Source of the DNA: Candidatus Binatia bacterium
Lineage (GTDB): Bacteria; Eisenbacteria; RBG-16-71-46; SZUA-252
NCBI GenBank assembly: GCA_035631035.1
Contig: DASQJL010000015.1
Span: 1-62,823 of the forward strand
Reading direction: 5' to 3'
DNA: 62,823 nucleotides
The position numbers and the translations under genes are program-made. Every line of letters begins with the position of its first letter. Positions within the stretch are counted from its first letter, which is position 1. The notes beneath the pieces were generated by a model, which was given only the letters and a program-made list of their open reading frames with translations, ran no database searches and was not told where the DNA came from. This document shows positions 33,852 through 42,716 of this stretch, piece after piece.

Positions 33852-36800
33852 TTAAGCTCTTTGCCGGGTGCCGCGCCGGTCGAGGTGGAAGAGCTTGATC
33901 TTCTGCAGAAGGGTCGGGTAGGAGAGGCTCAGTTCCCGCGCGGCCTGGAGCTTGTTCCAGTTATGGCGTTCGAGGGCCTGGGCGATCATGCGGCGCTCCA
34001 CCTTGGCAACCTCGGAGCGAAGCGTGGCAGGCCCCTCGGCGACGTCGTCCTCCTTGCGAAGGATCTCGCGAGGGACCAGGCGTAGGGACAGGACTTCTCC
34101 GTCGTTGGCCATCACGACCATCCGCTTCACGACCTTCTCCAGCTCGCGCACGTTGCCGCGCCAGGGGAGCGACGAGAAGGTGCGGATCAGCTCGGGATCC
34201 ACGCCGCCCACTTCCTTGGACATCTCGACGGAGAAGCGCCGGATGTAATGCTCCAGGAGGATCGGAATGTCCTCGGGACGCTCCCGGAGCGGCGGGACGC
34301 GGAAACAGATGTCGTTCAGCCGGTAGTAGAGGTCTTCCAGGAACTCCCCGCGGGCGATCCGCGCGCGCAGGTTCACGTTCGTGGCGCAGATGACCCGCAC
34401 GTCCACCTTCGCGGGACGGTTCCCGCCGACGGGGCGAACCTCGCGGTTGTCGAGCACCTGGAGCAGCTTTCCCTGGATGGTGATGGTGGTCTTGTCCACT
34501 TCGTCCAGGAACAGCGTGCCGCCGTTCGCCTCGACGAAGAGGCCCGCCTTGTCCCGCACCGCCCCCGTGAAGGCACCCTGCACGTGCCCGAAGAGCTCGC
34601 TCTCGAGGAGCTGCTCGGGCAGCGCCGCGCAGTTCACCTGGACCAGCGGCTTGTTCGTCCGGACGCTGGAGGCATGAATGGCGCGAGCGAGGAGTCCCTT
34701 GCCGCTTCCCGTCTCGCCTTCGATCAGGATCGTCGCGTCGGTCGGGCCGACACGCTCCAGCAGGGAGAGGATCTCGAGGAGGTCGGGACTCCGCGTCACG
34801 ATGCCGTGGTCGTTGGCCGATCCGAGCAGCCGCCCCCGCAGCGCGCTGTTCTCCTGCGCGAGGCGCTGGCGCTGGCGCTCGAGGATCGCGACCGCGACGT
34901 GATTCGCGAGGACGGTGATGAGGTTGACCTCGCGCTGCTTGAAGGCTCCCAGCGGCTCCTCCGACCGGTCCAGATAGAGGTAGCCCGGCAATCCCGAAGG
35001 CAGCGAGAGCGGAATGACGGCGACCGTCGTCCGTGCCCCGATGTGATAGGTGGCCGGAAGGTCGCGGAATCGCTCGTCGGCGCCGGCCCGGCTGGTCACG
35101 ATGGGGCCCGAGGCGAGCCGGGCGGGGCCGATCCGCCGTTCCAGCTCGCGGATCAGGTCGTGCGCGAGACGGTTCGCCATCCCGACCGTGGCGACGGCTT
35201 CGATGCCGCCCTGCGCGGCCGGCGCGGCCACGATGGCGCGGGTCGCTCCCGCGCGGCGCGCCACGATCGAGAGGATCTCCTGCAGCGCGGTCTCGGCGTC
35301 GCCGCCGCGGAGCGCCGTCCGGATCTCGTCGAAGGCCGCGAACTCGTTCGTCTGCGACGAGGAGCCGTCGATGAGACCCTGCTCCACCTCGCTCCGGAAG
35401 AGCTCGATCTCGCGCGCGAGCTCGGGATCTTCCTCGGGCGTCAGGAGCGACGTGGCGTGATCCACGTGGATGACGGCATCGTCCATCAGCCCGCGGAGCA
35501 GCTCGCTCCGCGCGAGCTCGAGAAGAGCCCGCGCCGTGTGCACCGGCAGGCGGAGCGTCTCGAATCCGGCGGCCGCGCGCCGGAGGTACCCGATCGATTC
35601 GTCGAGGACCCCGCGCGAGCGGCCCTTCCGGCCGCGCTTGCGCCAGACGATCCCCACCGCGTAGTTGAGCTTCGCCAGCTCGTAGCGCTTGCTGATTCCG
35701 GAGAGGATCCGCGCCGCTTCGTCGATGAAGCCGCGGGCCTCTTCCCACTCGCCGGCTTCGGCGGCCCGAAGTCCCAGGAGCCGAAGCGAGCAGGCTTCTT
35801 CGATGCGGTCGCCCAGGCGCCGCGCGATCGCCAGGGCGCGCTCGCCGCTTCGCCGCGCCGGATCCAGCTCGCCCATGCGGACCTGAGCGTCGCCGATCCG
35901 GCGCCACAGCTCGACCTGAAGGTCGGAGTCGGTGGCGAGCTGATCGGCGAGGGCCATGCCCGTGTCGTATTCGGTGCGCGCCTCCTGGAAACGGCCGAGA
36001 TCGGCGAGCCAGTCGCCCAGCGCTTCGTGGGCCAGCACGATCTCGCGGCGGCAGTTCCGCTCGGTCGCGAGCGCGAGCCCCTCGCGGATCAGGCTCTCGG
36101 CGCCGCTGAAGTCGCGGCGCTTCCGCCGCAGGATGCCCAGGTGGTTCAGCGAGCGGGCCTTTCCGGCCGCGAAGCCGGTCTCGGTGTAGATCTGGAGGGC
36201 GCGGCGGTAATGCTCTTCCGCCAGATCCCACTCGCCCATCTTCTCGTGGACGATGCCCAGGTTGTGGAGGTAGGTCCCCGAGTCCTGATAGAGCCCGGCG
36301 CGCTCGGAGATGCGCAGCGCCTGCTCCAGGAAGCGCGCCGCTTCCTTGAAGCGGCACTGATTCTTGTGCACCAGCGCCAGGCTGTTGTACGCCGAGGCCA
36401 TGCCGGCCTGGAAGTCCGCCCGGCGATAGGTCGCGATCGCGCTCTCGAAGTAATCCCGCGACGACGACCAACTGCCGGTGCGAAGCGCGATCCAGCCCAG
36501 GGTCATCTCCGCGCGGCCGATGTCGAAGTTCAGCGTCGTTTCGCGGAGGAGCCGGTAGGCGAGGACCGAGGAGCGCTGCGCGGCGCGATAGCGTCCGCGA
36601 TCAAAGAGGAGAATGCCGAGGCTGCCGGCCAGGCGGCCGATCTGCTCGGGGGTGACGTGCGGCCGGAGACGGTGATGGAGGTCGTGGAGCGCGTCCACCG
36701 CCTCGTCCAGGTCGCCCCGGTAACGGAGGCAGTCGACGATGCGCGCGCCCAGGCGGAACAGCGCGTCCCGGTCCGCCGTGCCGTTCCGGCTGGCCTCGGC

Positions 36801-36980
36801 GTCGAGCGCGCGGCGGTAGTACTCGAGCGCCACGGCGTAGTTGTCCGCGGCGAAGTACAGATCTCCGAGCTCTTGAGCGCGGTGCTCTTCCCCTTCGGAG
36901 ACGGACGCTTGCGCGCCCGTCTCCTCGAGGTCACCACTGCTCTTGATATTCGGTCGGTCCCTGGGGACTAGTCCGTCCAT
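33852..36980 (-). CDS. Sigma-54-dependent transcription activator with TPR and GAF sensor regions
   Basis: 1042-residue bacterial enhancer-binding protein. Residues about 32-510 form a run of ten or so TPR units (AEEHYRRALQIYTETGF, FKEAARFLEQALRISERAGLY and similar). About 560-705 is a GAF-type sensor (VAVIPLSLPSGLPGYLYLDR). The AAA+ domain spans 723-950 with Walker A GETGSGKG (755-762), the sigma-54 contact loop GAFTGA (802-807) and Walker B TLFLDE (822-827). A Fis-type HTH lies at about 993-1034 (AARELSLSYPTLLQKIKL). There is no receiver domain, so control is by ligand or protein binding through TPR/GAF, not phosphorylation. The stop borders the intergenic region with sigma-54 sites, and its targets may include the adjacent lipoprotein operon. 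The start ATG has GAGGG nearby. Confidence 0.93.
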   Translation of the reverse strand: MDGLVPRDRPNIKSSGDLEETGAQASVSEGEEHRAQELGDLYFAADNYAVALEYYRRALDAEASRNGTADRDALFRLGARIVDCLRYRGDLDEAVDALHDLHHRLRPHVTPEQIGRLAGSLGILLFDRGRYRAAQRSSVLAYRLLRETTLNFDIGRAEMTLGWIALRTGSWSSSRDYFESAIATYRRADFQAGMASAYNSLALVHKNQCRFKEAARFLEQALRISERAGLYQDSGTYLHNLGIVHEKMGEWDLAEEHYRRALQIYTETGFAAGKARSLNHLGILRRKRRDFSGAESLIREGLALATERNCRREIVLAHEALGDWLADLGRFQEARTEYDTGMALADQLATDSDLQVELWRRIGDAQVRMGELDPARRSGERALAIARRLGDRIEEACSLRLLGLRAAEAGEWEEARGFIDEAARILSGISKRYELAKLNYAVGIVWRKRGRKGRSRGVLDESIGYLRRAAAGFETLRLPVHTARALLELARSELLRGLMDDAVIHVDHATSLLTPEEDPELAREIELFRSEVEQGLIDGSSSQTNEFAAFDEIRTALRGGDAETALQEILSIVARRAGATRAIVAAPAAQGGIEAVATVGMANRLAHDLIRELERRIGPARLASGPIVTSRAGADERFRDLPATYHIGARTTVAVIPLSLPSGLPGYLYLDRSEEPLGAFKQREVNLITVLANHVAVAILERQRQRLAQENSALRGRLLGSANDHGIVTRSPDLLEILSLLERVGPTDATILIEGETGSGKGLLARAIHASSVRTNKPLVQVNCAALPEQLLESELFGHVQGAFTGAVRDKAGLFVEANGGTLFLDEVDKTTITIQGKLLQVLDNREVRPVGGNRPAKVDVRVICATNVNLRARIARGEFLEDLYYRLNDICFRVPPLRERPEDIPILLEHYIRRFSVEMSKEVGGVDPELIRTFSSLPWRGNVRELEKVVKRMVVMANDGEVLSLRLVPREILRKEDDVAEGPATLRSEVAKVERRMIAQALERHNWNKLQAARELSLSYPTLLQKIKLFHLDRRGTRQRA

Positions 36981-37068
36981 TCCGGCCCTCTACCCACCAC
37001 GTGGGGAACCGGGGGGCTGATCCGTAGACCGAAGCGCGCGCGCCGGAATCAGCGCGGGCGCGCGGGAT

Positions 37069-37368
37069 CTACCAGAGCCAGCGAACCCCGTATCCCAGAC
37101 GCAGTGCCGTCAGGTAGGCCTTCCAGATGCTCAACGTGGTCGTCACTCTTGTCGTCCGCACCGAGCTGGACGTGCCCCGAATCGCCGAGAACGACGGCGC
37201 CATGGTGCCCTTCACGACCGAGCCGTCCCCGTCGCCGGGGTCGGGGCCGTTGTTGGGATCCCATGGAATGGGCTTGGCCAGAGAAGTCTGCGGAACCGCA
37301 GTGACGAACGCGAGCGAGCACAGGAGGATACCCAACAGCAAAAAGCGTCGTGGAACCCGGATCCTCAT
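37069..37368 (-). CDS. Small secreted protein of unknown function
   Basis: 99 residues with a strong signal peptide (VPRRFLLLGILLCSLAFVTAVPQTSLA) and a mature part of about 72 residues that begins KPIPWDPNNGPDPGDGDGS and ends with an aromatic/basic stretch (YLTALRLGYGVRWLW). No family is recognised. The ATG at 37368 has GGGAG 7 nt upstream, and a near-consensus sigma-70 promoter lies about 160 nt further up, so this is a real expressed gene even though short. It precedes the TPR activator on the same strand with a gap of about 90 nt. Confidence 0.75.
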   Translation of the reverse strand: MRIRVPRRFLLLGILLCSLAFVTAVPQTSLAKPIPWDPNNGPDPGDGDGSVVKGTMAPSFSAIRGTSSSVRTTRVTTTLSIWKAYLTALRLGYGVRWLW

Positions 37369-37475
37369 GCCTGCTCCCAGTGTGAACGGCTTCCGGCGTA
37401 GCAGCCGCCCCACTTGCAACGGCAGTTCGCTAAGAGGTGCCAACTCCCGGAAGCGTGACCGAGAGCGTTGAGGGA

Positions 37476-37492
37476 CGTCCCAGGATGGGACG
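37476..37492. other. Hairpin in the leader of the small secreted protein gene
   Basis: CGTCCCA (37476-37482) and TGGGACG (37486-37492) form a perfect 7-bp inverted repeat with a 3-nt loop, about 30-45 nt downstream of the predicted transcription start. It may be an operator or an RNA stem. Confidence 0.45.
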
Positions 37493-37527
37493 GACACCTG
37501 TCAACGAACACTGCCGCTTAATAACTG

Positions 37528-37556
37528 ATGATATCGGAGGAAGTTGGAAACGTCAA
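37528..37556 (-). promoter_or_regulatory. Sigma-70 promoter of the small secreted protein gene
   Basis: On the minus strand TTGACG (37556-37551) and TATCAT (37533-37528) are separated by an optimal 17 bp. The predicted leader is about 150 nt and contains the hairpin at 37476-37492. Confidence 0.7.
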
Positions 37557-37578
37557 GCGAAAATGGCTGAATCCGACC

Positions 37579-38529
37579 CTATAACGGGGACTGGACGTTA
37601 CGCTTCCGGTGCCTCCGGGCTTCGCTCAGGACCAGGCCGTACCGGAGCCCCCGGGTGGACACGGTGATCCCCGCCACGGGGAACCGGTTGACGAATTCGG
37701 AGAGGATGACCGCCCCGGCCGGGATGATGTCGGCGCGGCCGCGGCTGACCCCGGCCAGGTCGCGCCGGTTCGCCAGGGGGATCGAGCAGAGCTGCTTCTC
37801 GATGGCGGCGATGCGCTCCCGCGAGAGGAGGTGGTTCTCGATCCGGGTGGGATCGTATTTGGTCAGATTGAGATCCAGGGCGCCGAACGCGGTGACCGTA
37901 CCCCCCACGCCGACCGCGCGCTCCAGGCCGTCCGACACGAAATCGGTCAGCTTCTCGCGAAAGACGTCCTGGACGAAGCGGCGCACCACGGCCAGCTCCT
38001 CCTCGGCGGGCGGGTCGGTCCGGACGAAGCGTTCAGTCAGGCGGACGCACCCCAGCTCCAGGCTGATGACCTGGTTGCCCTCCTGCCCCTCCCCGAAGAT
38101 GATCTCCGTGCTGCCGCCGCCGATGTCCACGACGACCGAGCGCCGGGGGCGCGGGTTCAATCCGGAGAGCACGGCCAGGAACACGAGCCGCGCTTCCTCT
38201 TCGCCCGTGAGGATTTCCACCGGGTAGCCGATGCGGTCGGAGAAGCGCGCGGCCACGTCGGGGCCGTTGGTCGCGACGCGAAGGGCGTTGGTCGCGGCGA
38301 CGCGGATCGTGCTGGCGCCGCTGTACTCGGCCTCGTGGACGAAACGCTCCAGGCACTCCAGCGTCCGGGCCGCGGCGCCTTCGTCGATGAGCCCGGTGCG
38401 GTCGAGGCCCTCGCCGAGTCGCGAAATCTCGCCCATGCGATGGGACGTGCGGAGGCGCTCTTCGTCGTCCACGTCGGCGACGAGCAGGCGAACCGAGTTC
38501 GTTCCGATGTCGACCGCGCCGATTCTCAC
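37579..38529 (-). CDS. ppx: Exopolyphosphatase/guanosine pentaphosphatase (Ppx/GppA)
   Basis: Hydrolyses polyphosphate or pppGpp. The ASKHA-fold domain starts RIGAVDIGTNSVRLLVADV, followed by GEISRLGEGLDRTG, VAATNALRVATNG, LTGEEEARLVFLAV, VVDIGGGSTEIIFG and the GGTVTAFGALDL loop. At 316 residues it is the short form without an HD domain. The GTG at 38529 begins just before the conserved start; the longer frame overlaps the divergent rlmN gene and is not used. It is divergent from rlmN, and the end is 23 nt from the promoter of the small secreted gene. Confidence 0.92.
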   Translation of the reverse strand: MRIGAVDIGTNSVRLLVADVDDEERLRTSHRMGEISRLGEGLDRTGLIDEGAAARTLECLERFVHEAEYSGASTIRVAATNALRVATNGPDVAARFSDRIGYPVEILTGEEEARLVFLAVLSGLNPRPRRSVVVDIGGGSTEIIFGEGQEGNQVISLELGCVRLTERFVRTDPPAEEELAVVRRFVQDVFREKLTDFVSDGLERAVGVGGTVTAFGALDLNLTKYDPTRIENHLLSRERIAAIEKQLCSIPLANRRDLAGVSRGRADIIPAGAVILSEFVNRFPVAGITVSTRGLRYGLVLSEARRHRKRNVQSPL

Positions 38530-38603
38530 CGGTCGCGGGCGGGGTGCTGCGGCGACTGTTGCCAGAAGCAGGCGCGTTCCACCGGCCTTGCCCCTCCAAG
38601 CGG

Positions 38604-38633
38604 TTGACTCTGGGAGTGCACGAACCCTACCAT
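38604..38633 (+). promoter_or_regulatory. Near-leaderless promoter of rlmN
   Basis: TTGACT (38604-38609), an 18-bp spacer and TACCAT (38628-38633) end 8 nt before the ATG. The predicted leader is only a few nucleotides and there is no Shine-Dalgarno sequence. Confidence 0.55.
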
Positions 38634-38641
38634 AGCCGGAT

Positions 38642-39751
38642 ATGACTGTAAAGACGGAAACCATTATCAGGACAGGAAATGTGAGGACCGGACGGGGCTC
38701 TGCCCGTCTCGAGGACATCCTGGGCCTGAACCCGGAGGAGCTGGCTCGCGTCGCGCTCGGCCTGGGCCAGCCGGCCTATCGCGGCCGGCAGCTCGCCGAG
38801 TGGTTCTATCGGCGCGGAGAGCTGGACCTGTCGCGCATGTCCAATCTCCCGGCCGCCTTCCGGGAGCAGCTCACGGCCGCCCACCGGATCGGATCGCTGG
38901 CCGAGGTCGGCCGCCGACAGACGCCCGATCGCAGGACGCGGAAGATCGCCCTCCGTCTTCCGGAGGGCGGCGTCATCGAGTCGGTCTACATGTCCACGCC
39001 GACCCGGTTCACCTTCTGTCTCTCCTCCCAGCACGGCTGCGGCTTTGCCTGCCGCTTCTGCGCCACGGGGCGGATGGGACGCGGCCGGAACCTCTCCGCC
39101 GGCGAGATCGTGGAGCAGGCGCTCCGCCTGCGCCGCGAGCTTCCGCCCGGCGTCTCGGACTACAACGTGGTGCTCATGGGAATGGGCGAGCCGCTCGAGA
39201 ACTACGACGCCGTGCTCCGCGCGCTGGCCCTCCTGTCCGACCCCGCGCTGGGAGCCGTCCCTCCCAAGCGGATCACCATCTCGACGGTCGGCCTGGTGCC
39301 GCAGATCTACCGGCTGGCCGACGAGGCGCCGCGGTATCGGCTGGCCATCTCGCTCCATGCGGCGACGGACGAGCTGCGCTCCAAGCTGATGCCGGTGAAT
39401 CGCACCTTCCCCCTCGAGGCGCTGATGGGCGCGGTGCGGCACCACGTCGACCGTACCGGCCGGCGCGTCACGTTCGAGTACATCCTGATCGAGGAGCTGA
39501 ACGACACGGTCGCCCACGCCGCGAAGCTGGTGAAGCTGGTGGCGCAGCTCCCCTGCAAGATCAACCTGATCCCCTACAATCCGATCGGCCCCGGGAAATT
39601 CAAGCGGCCCGCGACCGAGCGGATCGAGCGCTTCGCCGCCTATCTCCAGCCGCGCGTGCCCGCGGTGACGGTGCGCTACAGCCAGGGGGTGGAGATCGGC
39701 GCGGCCTGCGGCCAGCTCGCGGGCGCCGCGGAAGGGGGCGCGCGGACGTAA
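38642..39751 (+). CDS. rlmN: Dual-specificity 23S rRNA A2503 / tRNA A37 C2-methyltransferase RlmN
   Basis: Radical-SAM enzyme that methylates C2 of A2503 in 23S rRNA and A37 in some tRNAs. The 369 residues include GQPAYRGRQLAEWFYRRG, the iron-sulfur motif CGFACRFC, LMGMGEPLENYDAV, ISTVGLVPQI, LAISLHAATDELRSKLMPVN and the second catalytic cysteine in AACGQL near the C-terminus. It heads the run rlmN-ntrY-ntrX-Omp85-DUF4390. Confidence 0.95.
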   Translation: MTVKTETIIRTGNVRTGRGSARLEDILGLNPEELARVALGLGQPAYRGRQLAEWFYRRGELDLSRMSNLPAAFREQLTAAHRIGSLAEVGRRQTPDRRTRKIALRLPEGGVIESVYMSTPTRFTFCLSSQHGCGFACRFCATGRMGRGRNLSAGEIVEQALRLRRELPPGVSDYNVVLMGMGEPLENYDAVLRALALLSDPALGAVPPKRITISTVGLVPQIYRLADEAPRYRLAISLHAATDELRSKLMPVNRTFPLEALMGAVRHHVDRTGRRVTFEYILIEELNDTVAHAAKLVKLVAQLPCKINLIPYNPIGPGKFKRPATERIERFAAYLQPRVPAVTVRYSQGVEIGAACGQLAGAAEGGART

Positions 39752-39762
39752 CGCGCGCCGCC

Positions 39763-41367
39763 ATGTTCGGCACCCTTCACCGGAAGCTCCTCGCCCTCTT
39801 CTTCCTCGTCGCGCTCATCCCCTCGCTCGGGCTGACGCTGTTCGTCACCCAATACCTGGCCAAGAGCCTGGCCGCGCTGCGCAATCCCGAGACCGAGCGC
39901 GCGCTGGCCCAGTCGCTCGAGGTGATCCGCCAGGGGATCGAGCGGCTCGGCAGCGACGCGCAGCACCACGCGACGGTCATGGCGGAGGACGACGCCTCGA
40001 CCCGGCTGCTCGCCGCGGGAACGCTGCCCGAGGTGGAGCGCTGGCTTCGGGACGAGGCCCGGGAGCGCGGACTGGACTACGTGGTGCTCTACCGGAACGA
40101 CGCCAAGCTGGCGCGCGTCTTCGGCGCGCGCTTCGGACCCCGCATCACCATCCCCGAGCCGGAGCGCGAGCCCCTGCTCGCCGCGCTGAACGAGGGGGGG
40201 CTCGTATCGGGGGGCGAGGTCCCGCGGCAGGTGAGCGGCGTGGCGACGTTCGGGAAGGACTACCTGATCCTGGCCGGCTACCAGCTCGACCCCGAGATCT
40301 CCTCGGAGATCGAGGCGCTCCAGAAGAACCTCACGATGTACAAGCGGCTCGGGGTCTACACCTGGCTCTCCGAGCGGAGCCTCTGGGTGTTCGCGGGGCT
40401 CTGGTCGGTGGTGCTCGGGCTCGTGAGCTTCATCCTCGCCACCCTCGTCTCGCGCAGCATCGCCCGGCCGATCGTGGCGCTGGAGAGCGGCATGGAGCGG
40501 ATCTCCGCGGGCGATCTGGCGCACCGCGTCGCTCCCGCCGGCACGCGCGAGGTGCGCTATCTGGGCAACGCCTTCAACCGGATGGTCGAGGAGATCCAGA
40601 CCTCGCGGCGCGCCCTCCTGCGGGCCGAGCGGCTCGCGGCCTGGCGCGAGGTGGCGCGCGCCGTGGCGCACGAGATCCGTAATCCGCTCACGCCGATCCA
40701 GTTCGCGCTGCAGCGGCTCCAGGAGGAGGCCCGCCGTCCCGCGCCGCGCGCCGAGGTGATCGGCGAGAACGCCGAGTCGATCCTCCGCGAGGTGCGCTCG
40801 CTCCAGGAATTCGTCACCGCCTTCTCGGCGGTCGCGCAGCTCCCGGAGCCCAAGCCCGCCCCCTGCGACGTGCCGGCGCTGGTCGAGGACGTGGCGCGGC
40901 TCTATCGCGGCTCCTCGCGCGTGGAATTCCGCGTTGAGGTGGAGCGCCCCGTTCCCTTAGCCTGGGCCGACTCCGGCCAGATCCAGCGCGTGCTCGTCAA
41001 CCTGATCAAGAACGCGATCGAGTCGATGGGCTCGGAGGGCGTGGTCACGCTTCGCGTGCGCCGGGACGGGGACGCCAGCGCCGGCGCCGCTTCGGTCGCG
41101 CTCGACGTGGAGGACACCGGGCCCGGCATGGACCCGGCCACCCTGGAGCGCGCGACGCATCCCGGCTTCACCACCAAATCGAGCGGTAGCGGATTGGGGC
41201 TCACCCTGGTGCAGCGCATCGTGGAACAGCACGGCGGCCGCTTCGAGCTCGATTCGAGCCCGGGCGTCGGCACGCGCGCGACCGTGACGATCCCCACCGT
41301 TCCGGAAGAGAACGAAGCCCCGGCCGCGCCCGTCGCGAGCGGCGACGGCGCGAAGGCGAGCGCGTGA
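39763..41367 (+). CDS. ntrY: NtrY-type membrane sensor histidine kinase
   Basis: 534 residues. Two membrane segments (about 8-28 and 208-228) flank an extracytoplasmic sensor region of about 175 residues. A HAMP domain (about 229-283, SRSIARPIVALESGMERISAGDL) follows, then HisKA VAHEIRNPLTPIQ with His303, and an ATPase domain with NLIKNAIESM, DTGPGM and SGLGLTLVQRI. The order and the H-box are NtrY-like, but no PAS domain is present. It overlaps the regulator gene by GTGA. The gene starts 11 nt after rlmN. Confidence 0.92.
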   Translation: MFGTLHRKLLALFFLVALIPSLGLTLFVTQYLAKSLAALRNPETERALAQSLEVIRQGIERLGSDAQHHATVMAEDDASTRLLAAGTLPEVERWLRDEARERGLDYVVLYRNDAKLARVFGARFGPRITIPEPEREPLLAALNEGGLVSGGEVPRQVSGVATFGKDYLILAGYQLDPEISSEIEALQKNLTMYKRLGVYTWLSERSLWVFAGLWSVVLGLVSFILATLVSRSIARPIVALESGMERISAGDLAHRVAPAGTREVRYLGNAFNRMVEEIQTSRRALLRAERLAAWREVARAVAHEIRNPLTPIQFALQRLQEEARRPAPRAEVIGENAESILREVRSLQEFVTAFSAVAQLPEPKPAPCDVPALVEDVARLYRGSSRVEFRVEVERPVPLAWADSGQIQRVLVNLIKNAIESMGSEGVVTLRVRRDGDASAGAASVALDVEDTGPGMDPATLERATHPGFTTKSSGSGLGLTLVQRIVEQHGGRFELDSSPGVGTRATVTIPTVPEENEAPAAPVASGDGAKASA

Positions 41368-42716
41368 GCGCGTCCAGGATCCGCGTCCTCGTCGTCGACG
41401 ACGAGCCCTCCGTCCTCCTCGAGACCTCGGCCAGCCTCAAGCGCAGCTACGAGGTGCTCACCGCCTCGCGCGCCGAGGAGGCGGAGAAGATGCTGGCCGA
41501 TCAGCGCGTGGATCTCCTCCTCACCGATCTTCGCCTCCCCGGCAAGGACGGCATCGCCCTGCTCGAGAGCGTGAAGGCCTCCCACCCCCACGTGCCGGTG
41601 GTGCTCATGTCCGGTCACGGCACCATCGAGGAGGCGGTCAAGGCGATCCGGCTCGGCGCGGTCGATTTCGTCGAGAAGCCGTTCGGTCCCGAGCGCCTCC
41701 AGGTCACCGTGGAGCGGGCCCTGGAGCTCAAGGCGCTGCAGCGCGAGAACGAGCGGCTCCGCTCCATCACCGGCGCGGCCGACGAGATGGTGGGCAAGAG
41801 CCGGGTGCTGGACCAGATCCGCGGCGAAGCCTCCAAGGTCGCGAAGACCGACGCCAAGGTGCTCATCAGCGGGGAGAGCGGCACGGGCAAGGAACTGGTC
41901 GCGCGCTCGATCCATCGGATGAGCGCGCGCGCGCGCGGACCGTTCGAGAAGCTGAACTGCGCGGCGCTTCCCAAGGACCTGGTCGAGAGCGAGCTCTTCG
42001 GCTACGAGAAGGGCGCGTTCACGGGAGCGGCGCAGATGAAGCGCGGCCGGCTGGAAGCGGCCGACCAGGGGACCCTCTTCCTGGACGAGGTCGGCGACAT
42101 GAGCCTGGAAACCCAGGCCAAGTTCCTTCGCGCCATCGAGACCGGCGAGATCGAGCGCCTCGGGGGCACGCGCACGATCGCGGTGGACACCCGGATCCTG
42201 GCCGCGACGAACAAGGATCTTCCGGCGGAGATCCAGGCCGGCCGCTTCCGCGAAGACCTCTACTACCGGCTGAACGTGGTGCCGATCCACATCCCGCCGC
42301 TCCGGGCCCGGCGCGAGGACGTGCCGCTCCTGGTGGCGCACTTCGTCCAGCGCTTCGGCGCCGAGCACCCGCGCGGCCCGCGCACGGTGACCCCGGCCGC
42401 GATGGAGCGGCTGACCCAGTACGCCTGGCCGGGGAACATCCGCGAGCTGAAGAACCTGATCGAGCGCCTCCTGATCATGACCGACGGCGATGCGATCGAG
42501 GTGGCCGACGTGGAGGACGCGCTTCCCGTGAACGCGGGAGACGAGCCGCCCAGCGAGATCCGCGCGGCGCGCGACAAGGCCGAGCGCGACACGATCCTCG
42601 CCATGCTCCGCGACTGCCAGTGGAACGTCAGCGAGGCCTCCCGCCGCCTCGGCATGGACCGCGGATATCTCCATCGGAAGATCAAGCGCTATGGGTTGTC
42701 GCGCGACGGCGCGTAG
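41364..42716 (+). CDS. ntrX: NtrC/NtrX-family sigma-54 response regulator
   Basis: 450 residues. A receiver domain (1-120) has VVDDE, the phospho-acceptor Asp55 (TDLRLPG) and Lys105 (VEKPF). An AAA+ domain follows with Walker A GESGTGKE (170-177), the sigma-54 loop GAFTGA (217-222) and Walker B TLFLDE (237-242). A Fis-type HTH is at the C-terminus (VSEASRRLGMDRGYLHRKI). It is the cognate regulator of the preceding kinase. It is the second GAFTGA-bearing activator in the window and could drive the sigma-54 promoters seen here. GTG start in a GTGA overlap. Confidence 0.94.
   Translation: MSASRIRVLVVDDEPSVLLETSASLKRSYEVLTASRAEEAEKMLADQRVDLLLTDLRLPGKDGIALLESVKASHPHVPVVLMSGHGTIEEAVKAIRLGAVDFVEKPFGPERLQVTVERALELKALQRENERLRSITGAADEMVGKSRVLDQIRGEASKVAKTDAKVLISGESGTGKELVARSIHRMSARARGPFEKLNCAALPKDLVESELFGYEKGAFTGAAQMKRGRLEAADQGTLFLDEVGDMSLETQAKFLRAIETGEIERLGGTRTIAVDTRILAATNKDLPAEIQAGRFREDLYYRLNVVPIHIPPLRARREDVPLLVAHFVQRFGAEHPRGPRTVTPAAMERLTQYAWPGNIRELKNLIERLLIMTDGDAIEVADVEDALPVNAGDEPPSEIRAARDKAERDTILAMLRDCQWNVSEASRRLGMDRGYLHRKIKRYGLSRDGA

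Noticed and set aside
37429-37442. TGGCACCTCTTAGC on the minus strand before the small secreted protein
   Set aside because: Same spacing fault (nine bases), and a near-consensus sigma-70 promoter already explains the gene.
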